DNA of 64,000 bases. Origin: Paracoccus endophyticus (GTDB lineage: Bacteria; Pseudomonadota; Alphaproteobacteria; Rhodobacterales; Rhodobacteraceae). The DNA is taken from contig NZ_QLUV01000001.1 in the NCBI RefSeq assembly GCF_003286075.1, forward strand, positions 558,001-622,000, given 5' to 3'. Below are positions 27,276 through 35,027 of the stretch, piece by piece. Below the pieces are notes generated by a model that made no database searches, was not told the origin of the DNA, and was given only the letters and a program-made list of their open reading frames with translations. The position numbers and the translations under genes are program-made. Position 1 is the stretch's first letter; every line of letters begins with the position of its first letter.

Positions 27276-28079
27276 TCAGGCCGCGCCCAGCCCCTCGGTC
27301 GAGGCGAAGAACATCGCCTGCGAAACGGCCGAGCGGACCTGTTCCTCGGAATAGGGCTTGGAGATCAGGAACGCGGGTTCCGGGCGGTCGCCGGTCAGCA
27401 GCCGTTCGGGGAAGGCGGTGATGAAGATCACCGGCACGTCGCCCAGGCTGCCCATCAGCTCGTTGACCGCATCGACGCCGGACGATCCGTCGGCCAGCTG
27501 GATGTCGGCCAGGATCAGGTCGGGGCGGCGGTCGTGGGCCAGTTCGATCGCGGCGCTGTGGGTGCGCGCGATGCCCGTCACCTCGTGGCCCATGGCCTGC
27601 ACGATGCCCTTCAGGTCCATGGCGATGATCGTCTCGTCCTCGATCACCATGACGCGGCCGCGGATGGCCCGGCCCATCTCGTTCAGGGCGATCTGGACCA
27701 GCTCCTCGGCCTCGTCCTGCTCGACCTGCATGATCTGGGCGATCTGGTCATAGCGCAGCTCCTCGATCGTGCGCAGCAGCAGCGCCTCGCGCGAGTTGGC
27801 GGTCAGGCCGCGCAGGTGGCTTTGCGCCGCCGCCTCGCGCGCCGACTGGTCGTCGCTTTCGACCGGCTGCCCCGAGCTTTGCCAGATGGCGTGGAAGGTG
27901 CGGAACAGGCCGATCCGCGTGTCCTCGCCGTTCATCAGCGAGCGATCGGCGAGGATGGCCTCCAGCGTGGCGGCCGCGTAATTGTCGCCGGCGGTCTGGC
28001 TGCCGGTCAGCGCCCGTGCGTAACGGCGCAGATAGGGCAGCTCCCGGCCGATGGATTGGGCAAGATCAGCAGCGGACAT
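27276..28079 (-). CDS. phyR: PhyR, anti-anti-sigma response regulator of the general stress response
   Basis: When phosphorylated, PhyR binds the anti-sigma factor NepR and frees the sigma factor EcfG. The product is 267 residues: a sigma-like domain (about 1-135; IGRELPYLRRYARALTG), then a receiver domain from about 141 (RVMVIEDETIIAMDL). Acidic pocket residues Glu147 and Asp148, phospho-acceptor Asp192 (LILADIQ) and the ISKPYSEEQ lysine are present. It is divergent from nepR-ecfG, the classic arrangement. The ATG at 28079 gives the usual start; the frame continues 13 codons upstream to an ATG inside the nepR promoter region. Confidence 0.96.
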   Translation of the reverse strand: MSAADLAQSIGRELPYLRRYARALTGSQTAGDNYAAATLEAILADRSLMNGEDTRIGLFRTFHAIWQSSGQPVESDDQSAREAAAQSHLRGLTANSREALLLRTIEELRYDQIAQIMQVEQDEAEELVQIALNEMGRAIRGRVMVIEDETIIAMDLKGIVQAMGHEVTGIARTHSAAIELAHDRRPDLILADIQLADGSSGVDAVNELMGSLGDVPVIFITAFPERLLTGDRPEPAFLISKPYSEEQVRSAVSQAMFFASTEGLGAA

Positions 28080-28107
28080 CACAACCTCGATAAACTTGGC
28101 CCTTTCG

Positions 28108-28133
28108 GGAACTTTCACGAACCTCTAACGGTT
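28108..28133 (+). promoter_or_regulatory. candidate EcfG-dependent promoter of nepR-ecfG
   Basis: GGAAC at 28108-28112, then 16 nt and CGGTT at 28129-28133, close to the alphaproteobacterial EcfG consensus GGAAC-N16/17-CGTT. It lies 40 nt before the nepR start, consistent with autoregulation. Confidence 0.6.
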
Positions 28134-28172
28134 GGCCACCGTGCGCACAAGATTTCCGGGATAAAAGAAAAA

Positions 28173-28319
28173 ATGACCATGAGGCGGGAAGAGCGCAAGC
28201 GCGCCGCCATCGAGAAGCAGATCGACGAGAATCTGCGGAAGGTGTATGAGCAGGAAACCTCGCAAGACGTGCCGGACCGGTTCCTGTCGCTGCTGCAGCG
28301 TTTGCGCGAGCAGGAGTAA
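28173..28319 (+). CDS. nepR: NepR anti-sigma factor
   Basis: Small anti-sigma factor of 48 residues that holds EcfG inactive until phospho-PhyR displaces it. The conserved core is obvious: IDENLRKVYEQETSQDVPDR followed by FLSLLQRLREQE. The two short helices in this core bind sigma factor or PhyR. A second ATG lies two codons in (28179). The reading frame is open far upstream through phyR antisense sequence; only this short 3' part is the gene. It ends 8 nt before ecfG and is cotranscribed with it. Confidence 0.93.
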   Translation: MTMRREERKRAAIEKQIDENLRKVYEQETSQDVPDRFLSLLQRLREQE

Positions 28320-28327
28320 CGGACGAC

Positions 28328-28909
28328 ATGACCCGATCCGAGACGAACGCGCGGTCAGGCGATGATCCGCGCAGCGAACTGGTGAACCACCTGCCCGCAC
28401 TGCGGGCCTTTGCGCTGTCGCTGACCCGCGAGGGGGCGTCGGCGGACGACCTGGTGCAGGACACCATCGTCAAGGCGTGGACCAACATGGACAAGTTCCA
28501 GGCGGGGACGAACCTGCGCGCCTGGCTGTTCACCATCCTGCGCAACACCTTCTATTCCGCCCGCCGCAAGACCCGGCGCGAGGTCAGCGACAGCGACGGC
28601 ATCCATGCCGCCCGCCAGGCGACCCGCCCCGAGCATGACGGCCGGCTGGCGATGAACGACTTCCGCGTCGCCTTTGAGCAGCTGCCCGACGAACAGCGCG
28701 AGGCGCTGATCCTGGTGGGCGCCTCGGGGTTCTCGTACGAGGAGGCCGCCGGCATGACCGGGGTCGCGGTGGGGACCGTCAAGTCGCGGGCCAACCGCGG
28801 CCGGCGCCGCCTGGCCGAGCTGCTGCACATGGTCGAGGGCGAGGAACTGGACATGACGGATCGGGCGACCAAGGCGGTGATGGCGGCGCATCAACCCGTC
28901 TCTCGCTGA
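28328..28909 (+). CDS. ecfG: EcfG-type sigma factor of the general stress response
   Basis: Extracytoplasmic-function sigma factor, 193 residues. Region 2 is at about residues 20-90 (LVQDTIVKAWTNMDKFQ, WLFTILRNTFYSARR). Region 4 is at about 110-165 (LPDEQREALILVGASGFSYE, GVAVGTVKSRANRGRRRL). Its setting between nepR and a HWE/HisKA_2 kinase and opposite phyR defines it as the stress sigma factor. A C-terminal tail of about 20 residues follows region 4. It probably activates its own operon and likely also the catalase and topoisomerase IB genes in this window. Confidence 0.95.
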   Translation: MTRSETNARSGDDPRSELVNHLPALRAFALSLTREGASADDLVQDTIVKAWTNMDKFQAGTNLRAWLFTILRNTFYSARRKTRREVSDSDGIHAARQATRPEHDGRLAMNDFRVAFEQLPDEQREALILVGASGFSYEEAAGMTGVAVGTVKSRANRGRRRLAELLHMVEGEELDMTDRATKAVMAAHQPVSR

Positions 28910-28921
28910 GGCGACCGGCGG

Positions 28922-30709
28922 ATGCCGCGGTCGGCGGGCGAACTGTTCGGCTTTACGCGCAGCCTGGGCTTTCGCCTGGGGATGCTGCTGACCATCGCCA
29001 TCCTGCCCATCGGCCTGATCTCGATCATCCAGACCCTGCATCTGTCGCGCGAGGCCGAGCGCGCGGCCGAATTGGCCCTGCTGGGCCGCACCGCGGCCGC
29101 CGCGGCCGGCGAGCGGGCGCTTCTGCAAAGCGCCATCGGCACGGCGGATGCGCTGGGACCGGCGGTGCTGACCACGCTCGACGACCCCGAGGCCTGTTCC
29201 GAGGTGATGCGCAACTTCGTCCAGCGCAGCGCCAGCTTTGTCTTTGCGGGCTTTACCGGCGTGGACGGGATCAACCGCTGCAACTCGACCGGCGCGCCGC
29301 CCACCGATCTGTCGTCGTCGCCCCATTACAAGGCGTTCGTCCAGAACCCCTCGACGCTGATCACGGCCACGGCGCGGGGCGTGCTGTCGGGGCAGTCGGT
29401 GGTCATCGTCTCGCAGCCGCTTTACCGGGATCGCGATCTGCTGGGCTATATCGCCGTGTCGCTGTCGCATGACCTGCTGCGGTCCACCCATGCGACGACG
29501 CCCGGCACGGACGGCGCCCATATCGTGACCTTCAACGCGGCCGGGCAGACGCTGTCGTCCGACAGCGACGTGGACACGACGGCGATCCTGCCGCGCGGGG
29601 TCACGCTGTCGCAGCTGGTGGCGCGGCGGGAAACGACCTTTGCCGAGATGTCGAACGCGGACGAGAAGCGCGTCTTCGCGGTGGTGTCGGTGGTTCCGGG
29701 CCTCGTCTATGCCCTGGGCAGCTGGAGCCCGCGGCAGACCGGCATCGCCGGGCTGGGCCTGTCACGTTTCGCCGCGGTGCTGTTTCCACTGGCGCTGTGG
29801 ATCGTGTCGCTGGCCGTGGCCTATTTCGCGGTCTATCGGCTGGTGCTGCGCCATGTGCGCGAACTGCGCGGGCAGATGCGGCGCTTTGCCATCGGCGACC
29901 GGTCCACCCCGCCCCCGGTGCTGCAGAACGCCCCGGCCGAGATCGCGGACGTCAGCGAGACGTTCCACAACATGGCCCGCATCCTGATCCGCGACGAGGC
30001 GGCGATGGAGGAGGCGGTCCAGGAAAAGACCGTCCTGCTGAAAGAGGTCCACCACCGCGTCAAGAACAACCTTCAGTTGATCGCCTCGATCATCAACATG
30101 CAAAGCCGGGTGATCGACCATGCCGACGCCAAGCGGGTGCTGCGTTCGGTGCAGGATCGGGTGCAGTCGCTGGCGACGATCTATCGCAATCTCTATCAGG
30201 CCGAGCATCTCGATTCGGTCGAGGCCGAGCGGCTGGTCGCCGACATCATCCAGCAGATGAGCTCGGCCACCGTGGCGACGGGCACCGACCTGCGGATCGA
30301 AACGCGGCTGGAGCCGCTGACCCTGCTGCCTGACCAGGCCGTGCCGCTCAGCCTGCTGACCAACGAGGCGTTCACCAACGCGGTCAAATACGCGGGCCGT
30401 CCCGATCCCGGAACGCCGCCCTGGGTGCGCGTGACCCTGACCCGCGAAAGCGAGGATTGGGCGTGCCTGCAGGTCGAGAACTCGCTGAGCCCCGAGACCG
30501 CCGAGCTTGAGGGCACGGGCCTTGGCAGCCAGCTGATCGAGGCCTTCGCCGTCCAGCTTGAAGGCGAGGCCGAGGTCACGGCCGAGGACGGCGTCTATCG
30601 CATCAAGATGCGGTTCCGCCCCAGTTCCAGCCAGCGCGAGGCGTTCCGCCCCGAGGATTCGCGCCCCGTGGTCCTGACGTCCAAGGCGCGCGAGGGCGCC
30701 CGGCACTGA
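28922..30709 (+). CDS. HisKA_2-family sensor histidine kinase (PhyK-like)
   Basis: Membrane sensor kinase of 595 residues. TM1 is at about 18-38 and TM2 at about 283-305, enclosing a periplasmic sensing domain of roughly 240 residues. A HAMP-like linker follows, then a HisKA_2 box (LLKEVHHRVKNNLQLI, His377/378) and an ATPase domain with NEAFTNAVKYA and EGTGLGSQLI. HWE/HisKA_2 kinases beside phyR usually control PhyR phosphorylation. Only 12 nt separates it from ecfG, so it belongs to the same operon. Two cysteines in the periplasmic domain (near 92 and 120) could form a disulfide or sense redox state. The signal is unknown. Confidence 0.9.
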   Translation: MPRSAGELFGFTRSLGFRLGMLLTIAILPIGLISIIQTLHLSREAERAAELALLGRTAAAAAGERALLQSAIGTADALGPAVLTTLDDPEACSEVMRNFVQRSASFVFAGFTGVDGINRCNSTGAPPTDLSSSPHYKAFVQNPSTLITATARGVLSGQSVVIVSQPLYRDRDLLGYIAVSLSHDLLRSTHATTPGTDGAHIVTFNAAGQTLSSDSDVDTTAILPRGVTLSQLVARRETTFAEMSNADEKRVFAVVSVVPGLVYALGSWSPRQTGIAGLGLSRFAAVLFPLALWIVSLAVAYFAVYRLVLRHVRELRGQMRRFAIGDRSTPPPVLQNAPAEIADVSETFHNMARILIRDEAAMEEAVQEKTVLLKEVHHRVKNNLQLIASIINMQSRVIDHADAKRVLRSVQDRVQSLATIYRNLYQAEHLDSVEAERLVADIIQQMSSATVATGTDLRIETRLEPLTLLPDQAVPLSLLTNEAFTNAVKYAGRPDPGTPPWVRVTLTRESEDWACLQVENSLSPETAELEGTGLGSQLIEAFAVQLEGEAEVTAEDGVYRIKMRFRPSSSQREAFRPEDSRPVVLTSKAREGARH

Positions 30710-30740
30710 GCCGGCTGCGGCCGCCAGCGGGTCCGCGCGG

Positions 30741-31538
30741 TCAGCTGCCGGGTCCGAAGCGATCGGTGAACGTCCGCCCCTCGGTGTCGGCGGCCGTGAC
30801 GGTGACGGGCTGGCCGTTGGGGACGAAGCCCAGCCGGAACACCGGGTTTTCCGAGATGGAAATCCCCCCCTCCATCGTCATCAGCAGCTCGTCCCCCTGC
30901 CGCATCTCGACGGTCGAGATGAACTCGGCCGGGATGTCCAGCAGCGTCACCTGATCGCGCTGCAATCCCGAGAAATTGGGATGGCGGATCATCAGCGTGC
31001 CCATCGCGCGCTCGCCCGTCGGCTCGGCCGTCCAGCGCATCTGGCCCATGGACGCGCGCGGGTCGCCCGCCTGTCCGGCCGGTGCCGCGCAGCCGCCCGA
31101 GGCCTTGACGAACCGCCCCGCCATCACCTGCCGCCCGTCGTCGAGCGTCGCGATGGCGCGCACGTCGGAATAGGCGTTGACCCGGACCCGCACCTCGAAA
31201 TCGAGAGGGGCGGTGGCGGGGCCGAAGGTGAACTCGCCCGCGACCGGGGCGGGGTTCTCGTCGATCACCAGCGCAAGGCGTGCGATGCGGGGCGCACCGG
31301 GGGGCTGGGTGATGCGGATCGGGACCAGCGCCGGGTTGTCGGCGCGCGGGGGCGCGTCCAGATCCAGAACCGCCGGGTCCACCGGCGGATCGGTTTCGGT
31401 GCCGATGATCGAGGATCGCAGGTCGTCCCAGACGGGCGAGGGCACCAGCGGATTGTCGGCGGCCCAGCCTGGCGCGACCCATGCGGGTGCGGCCAGCGCG
31501 GCCAGGGCGAACGGCAGCAGGCGGGTCAGGACGGTCAT
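30741..31538 (-). CDS. quinoprotein dehydrogenase-associated SoxYZ-like carrier protein
   Basis: Predicted periplasmic protein of 265 residues with a signal peptide (cleavage near AWVAPGWAADN). The first half resembles SoxY and the second SoxZ. The SoxY-type carrier cysteine appears to be retained as Cys150 in VKASGGCAAPAG, the position that bears sulfur intermediates in true SoxY. The SoxZ half contains LMIRHPNFSGLQRDQ. Such fused proteins are known from genomes with PQQ-dependent alcohol dehydrogenases and their relay systems; the chemistry they carry is not established. It overlaps pqqE by 4 nt and so belongs to the pqq operon. Confidence 0.85.
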   Translation of the reverse strand: MTVLTRLLPFALAALAAPAWVAPGWAADNPLVPSPVWDDLRSSIIGTETDPPVDPAVLDLDAPPRADNPALVPIRITQPPGAPRIARLALVIDENPAPVAGEFTFGPATAPLDFEVRVRVNAYSDVRAIATLDDGRQVMAGRFVKASGGCAAPAGQAGDPRASMGQMRWTAEPTGERAMGTLMIRHPNFSGLQRDQVTLLDIPAEFISTVEMRQGDELLMTMEGGISISENPVFRLGFVPNGQPVTVTAADTEGRTFTDRFGPGS

Positions 31539-32677
31539 GGTCGGGGCGCCTCCTCTCGCGCCATGCGGCGGTGGATCAGCTCGTCGGTCGGCGCGGCCGC
31601 ATCGGCGTCGGCCCGGGCGTGGACGGCGGGGTTCAGGGGCGACCGGCTGCACACCGGGTCGGTGGCCGCGGCCTGTCCCGCCATGGCCATAGCCTGACAG
31701 CGGCAGCCACCGAAATCCAATGTTTTCCGCTCGCAGCTCTGGCACGGCTCGGGCATCCAGGCGGTGCCGCGGAACGCGTTGAAGGCGGGGCTTTCGTGCC
31801 AGATGGCGGCCAGCGGCGTGTCGCGGACATTGGCAAAGGTCAGCCCGGGGATCGTCTGTGCGGCGTGGCAGGGCAGGACCGTGCCGTCGGGCGTGACGTT
31901 CAGCCCGGTCGAGCCCCATCCCCCCATGCACGCCTTGGGAAAGCGGGCGTGGTGATCGGCGGGCACATAGTCGATGACCATCCGCCCGCGCAGCGCCGCC
32001 CGCGCCGCATCGACGACGCGGCGCGCCTGGGCCGCCTGTTCGCGCGTGGGCATCAGCGCGCGGCGGTTCAGGTCGGCCCAGCCGTGGAACTGGACGGTCG
32101 CCACCTCGATCCGGCGCGCGCCCATGGCCAGCGCCAGGTCGATCATCTGCGGCAGCGTGTCCAGGTTCTGGCGGTGGACGACCGCGTTGATGGTCAGCGG
32201 AAACCCGATCTCGGCGATCCAGCGGGCAACCTGCATCTTGCGGTCCCACGACCCCTGCATCCCGCCGATGCGGTCGGCCGCGGTCCGGCCCACCCCCTGC
32301 AGCGACAGCTGCACATGGTCCACCCCCGCGGCCTCCAGATCGCGCAGCCGCGCCAGCGTCAGCCCCAGCCCCGAGGTGATGAGGTTGACATACAGCCCCG
32401 CGTCGCGCGCGCCCCGCACGATGTCGGCCAGGTCGCGGCGCGAGGCGGGCTCGCCCCCCGACACATGGGTCTGCAACACCCCCAGGGCCGCGGCCTGCGC
32501 AAAGACGCCGGCCCACAGCGCCGCCGGCATCTCGGCGTCCGCGCGGGTCAGCTCGACCGGGTTCGAGCAATAGGGGCAGGACAGCGGGCAGCGGTGCGTG
32601 ACCTCGGCCAGCATGGCCACGGGCAGGCCGGGGGTGACCGGGTTGCCCTGGAAATCGCGTGGCCCGGCGATGGTCAT
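31535..32677 (-). CDS. pqqE: PqqA peptide cyclase (radical SAM)
   Basis: Forms the carbon-carbon bond between Glu and Tyr of PqqA in the first step of PQQ synthesis. The product is 380 residues. The radical SAM cluster motif CPLSCPYC supplies Cys30, Cys34 and Cys37. The SPASM-type C-terminus has clustered cysteines (CQSCERKTLDFGGCRCQA) for auxiliary iron-sulfur clusters. VSGGEPASRRDL is the SAM-binding glycine-rich motif. The start overlaps the pqqD stop by 4 nt; PqqD delivers the peptide to PqqE. Confidence 0.97.
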   Translation of the reverse strand: MTIAGPRDFQGNPVTPGLPVAMLAEVTHRCPLSCPYCSNPVELTRADAEMPAALWAGVFAQAAALGVLQTHVSGGEPASRRDLADIVRGARDAGLYVNLITSGLGLTLARLRDLEAAGVDHVQLSLQGVGRTAADRIGGMQGSWDRKMQVARWIAEIGFPLTINAVVHRQNLDTLPQMIDLALAMGARRIEVATVQFHGWADLNRRALMPTREQAAQARRVVDAARAALRGRMVIDYVPADHHARFPKACMGGWGSTGLNVTPDGTVLPCHAAQTIPGLTFANVRDTPLAAIWHESPAFNAFRGTAWMPEPCQSCERKTLDFGGCRCQAMAMAGQAAATDPVCSRSPLNPAVHARADADAAAPTDELIHRRMAREEAPRP

Positions 32678-33075
32678 GGCGCCCTCACGAAGACCATGCG
32701 GCGGTCGATCAGCCCCTGCAGGAAGGCCCGGACATCGGCGTCGATCTGGTCGGCCGGCGCGGCATAGCGGGCGGCAAGGTCGGCCACGATGGCGCCCAGC
32801 GGGCGGCCGTCCAGCGCGGTCAGGATCGCCTCGCCCACCGCGTCAAGCTGCATCGCGCGTTCCGGGGCCTGCAGGATCGCCATGTCGCGCACGTGGTCGC
32901 GCGCCAGTCGCACGCCGCGCGGCAGAAACGGGATCATGCCCGCGTCCAGCGCCGGATCGGCAGGCGGGGCGACAAAGCCCGCGTCGTCGCACGGGGCCGC
33001 GGCCGTCGGGACGGGGACGGCGGCGGCCGCCGGGTCAGGGCCAGGGACCAGGGCGGGCAGCGGCTGGGCGGTCAT
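32674..33075 (-). CDS. pqqD: PqqA-binding chaperone PqqD, with N-terminal extension
   Basis: PqqD binds the PqqA peptide and presents it to PqqE. The recognisable PqqD domain starts near residue 48 (IPFLPRGVRLARD) and runs to the end (DVRAFLQGLIDRRM); the family is usually about 90-100 residues. Here 133 residues are encoded, with a Pro/Ala-rich extension of about 45 residues at the front. An internal ATG at MIPFLP could be an alternative start, but ATG 33075 overlaps the pqqC stop as ATGA, which favours the long form. Confidence 0.92.
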   Translation of the reverse strand: MTAQPLPALVPGPDPAAAAVPVPTAAAPCDDAGFVAPPADPALDAGMIPFLPRGVRLARDHVRDMAILQAPERAMQLDAVGEAILTALDGRPLGAIVADLAARYAAPADQIDADVRAFLQGLIDRRMVFVRAP

Positions 33076-33827
33076 GGCGCCAGCCCCTCGCCGGGGCGCC
33101 ACGCGCCGGGCGGGATGGCGCCCGCGACATAGCCGTGCCACAGTGCGTCGAGCTGCGCCCACAGAACATCGGTCTTGAAGGTCAGCGCCGCGGCCGCCGC
33201 GTCCTGTTTTTCCAGCGTGTCGGCGTGGTCCAGCACCCATGCCAGGCCGAACGCCACGTCCTTGGGCGCCTCGGTCAGGCGGGTGCGGAAATAGGACAGG
33301 GCCGCGTCGTCGGCGAAATCATAATGCCTCAGCAGCCCCTCGATCCGCTCGGCATGGATGCGCGGCGCGAACATCTCGGTCAGGCTGGCCGCGACCGCAT
33401 CCAGCAGCGGCATGTCGCGCACGAACCGGACATAGGCGTCCACCGCAAAGCGCGTGGCGGGCATGACGCCCACGCCGCTGGCGACATAGTCGGGGTCCAG
33501 CCCGACCGCGCGCGCCAGCGCCAGCCAGCGCCGGATGCCGCCGCCCTCGGCGACGCCGCCGTCGTGATCCTCGATCCGCGACCGCCAGACGCGGCGCAGG
33601 TCGGGATCGGTGACGCGCGACAGGAAGGCCGCGTCCTTCATCGGGATGCGCGACTGGTACTGCCAGCGGTTGACGACCCAGGCGCGCACCTCGTCGGGGG
33701 TGCACTGGCCGCCGTGCAGGCGGCGGTGGAACGGATGCAGGTCGTGATAGCGCTCGTCCCCGATCCGGCGCAGCCGCGCCTCGAACGCGTCGCGGGACAG
33801 CGGGACATTGGTGCGGGGGGCGTTCAC
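33072..33827 (-). CDS. pqqC: pyrroloquinoline-quinone synthase PqqC
   Basis: Oxidase that performs the last ring closure and eight-electron oxidation of PQQ synthesis without a metal cofactor. The product is 251 residues from GTG 33827, close to the usual length of about 250. Family motifs are YHDLHPFHRRLHGGQ, WVVNRWQYQSRIP, IEDHDGG and LRHYDF. The GTG start overlaps the pqqB stop (GTGA), and no ATG gives a better N-terminus. Context is the pqqABCDE operon. Confidence 0.95.
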   Translation of the reverse strand: MNAPRTNVPLSRDAFEARLRRIGDERYHDLHPFHRRLHGGQCTPDEVRAWVVNRWQYQSRIPMKDAAFLSRVTDPDLRRVWRSRIEDHDGGVAEGGGIRRWLALARAVGLDPDYVASGVGVMPATRFAVDAYVRFVRDMPLLDAVAASLTEMFAPRIHAERIEGLLRHYDFADDAALSYFRTRLTEAPKDVAFGLAWVLDHADTLEKQDAAAAALTFKTDVLWAQLDALWHGYVAGAIPPGAWRPGEGLAP

Positions 33828-34708
33828 AGCGTGATCTCCATGCCATCGTGGGCGACCTGCCACCCGGCGGCGCGGACCTGCGCCGATTCGGGAGAGGCCG
33901 GGTCGCAGAGCGGGTTCGAGTTGTTGACGTGCACATAGACGCGGCGCGCGGGCGCGGTCAGGCGCGCCAGGCTGCCCTCCGGGCCGGACACCGGCAGGTG
34001 CCCCATCCGGCGGCTGGTCTTGGTGCCAAGGCCCGCGCGGATCATCTCGTCATCGCTCCACAGGGTGCCGTCGAACAGCACCAGGTCGGCGCCGGCGATG
34101 CGCTGGGCCAGCCAGTCGGGCAGGTCGGCGCAGCCGGGAATGTACAGCGCCCGGCGGCCGTTCGCCGACAGCTCGACACCGACGGTGGTCTCGGCCAGCA
34201 GGTCGGTCTGCACCGTCTCGCCTTCCAGATACAGCGGCACCTTGCCGGGCACGGCAAAGATCGTGGCGCCAAGGCCGGGGGCAAGGTCCGCCGCCCGGTC
34301 CAGGGCCAGCGCGCGGCGCGTCACCAGATCGGGGTTCAGCGCGCCGAACACCGGGTTCGCGTCCAAGACCGCGTGAATCGCGGCGGTGGCGAACAGGTCG
34401 AAGGCTTGGGATTCGCGCAAGGTCAGCAGCCCGGCGACATGGTCGATGTCGCCGTTCGTGACCAGAACCGACCGCAGGGGCAGCGTGCGCGGCCCGGTCG
34501 GGTGCAGCGCGGGGGTGGCCGCCAGTTGCGCGCGGATGTCGGGCGAGGCGTTCAGGATCGCCCAGGTCTCGCCGTCGGCGCTGACGGCAAGGCTGCTCTG
34601 GCTCATGGCGTCCAGCCGGCCGGCCCGCGCGGCGTTGCAGTGGACGCAGCCGCAGTTCCATTGCGGCAGCCCGCCGCCGGCGCCCGCCCCCAGGATGATG
34701 ATGCGCAT
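33824..34708 (-). CDS. pqqB: PQQ biosynthesis protein PqqB
   Basis: Metallo-beta-lactamase-fold protein of 294 residues that hydroxylates the Glu-Tyr intermediate in PQQ synthesis. The N-terminus IIILGAGAGGGLPQWNC and the CGCVHC zinc cysteines match the family. NGDIDHVAGLLTLRE carries the fold's histidines in the altered form typical of PqqB. The C-terminal VYVHVNNSNP also fits. A 65-nt gap with a strong hairpin separates it from pqqA. Confidence 0.96.
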   Translation of the reverse strand: MRIIILGAGAGGGLPQWNCGCVHCNAARAGRLDAMSQSSLAVSADGETWAILNASPDIRAQLAATPALHPTGPRTLPLRSVLVTNGDIDHVAGLLTLRESQAFDLFATAAIHAVLDANPVFGALNPDLVTRRALALDRAADLAPGLGATIFAVPGKVPLYLEGETVQTDLLAETTVGVELSANGRRALYIPGCADLPDWLAQRIAGADLVLFDGTLWSDDEMIRAGLGTKTSRRMGHLPVSGPEGSLARLTAPARRVYVHVNNSNPLCDPASPESAQVRAAGWQVAHDGMEITL

Positions 34709-34730
34709 CGCGTCGAACGCCGCCGGCGAT

Positions 34731-34757
34731 GCGGCCCCGCCGGACGGGCGGGGCCGC
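34731..34757 (-). terminator. hairpin between pqqA and pqqB
   Basis: GCGGCCCCGCC (34731-34741) pairs perfectly with GGCGGGGCCGC (34747-34757) around a 5-nt loop. It lies in the pqqA-pqqB gap and has no T-run. Similar intercistronic hairpins are thought to give far more pqqA than pqqBCDE transcript. Confidence 0.65.
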
Positions 34758-34773
34758 GAACCGTCGTCGCGGT

Positions 34774-34866
34774 TCAGAACAGAACCGGTTCGTCCTCGGC
34801 CGGCGCATACATGTTGATTTCCATGCCGCAGGCGATTTCCTTGAGCGAAGGTTTGGTCCAGGCCAT
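34774..34866 (-). CDS. pqqA: PQQ precursor peptide PqqA
   Basis: Ribosomal peptide of 30 residues that is the substrate for PQQ. It reads MAWTKPSLKEIACGM and then EINMYAPAEDEPVLF. The crosslinked pair is Glu16 and Tyr20 with the conserved spacing E-x3-Y. The ATG at 34866 follows a GGAGAG ribosome site. It is too short for many gene callers. It is the first gene of the operon; a 161-bp divergent gap separates it from the metallo-hydrolase gene. Confidence 0.96.
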   Translation of the reverse strand: MAWTKPSLKEIACGMEINMYAPAEDEPVLF

Positions 34867-35027
34867 GTCGTCTCTCCGTCGATGGAACCGGGCAAGCCGG
34901 TCGAACCCTCAGGCTAAGGTAGTGGCGTCATGTGGCAAGCAGACGAAAGTGGCAGACGGGCCAGAAAATGCAGGGCCGCGCGCGGACGCGGGAATATACG
35001 GTCGATCGCGTTCGGGAAGGTTCGGCA

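Noticed and set aside
28080..28172. EcfG promoter for phyR on the minus strand
   Set aside because: A GGAAA and a CGTT occur in the right order but 21 nt apart, too far for the consensus spacing.
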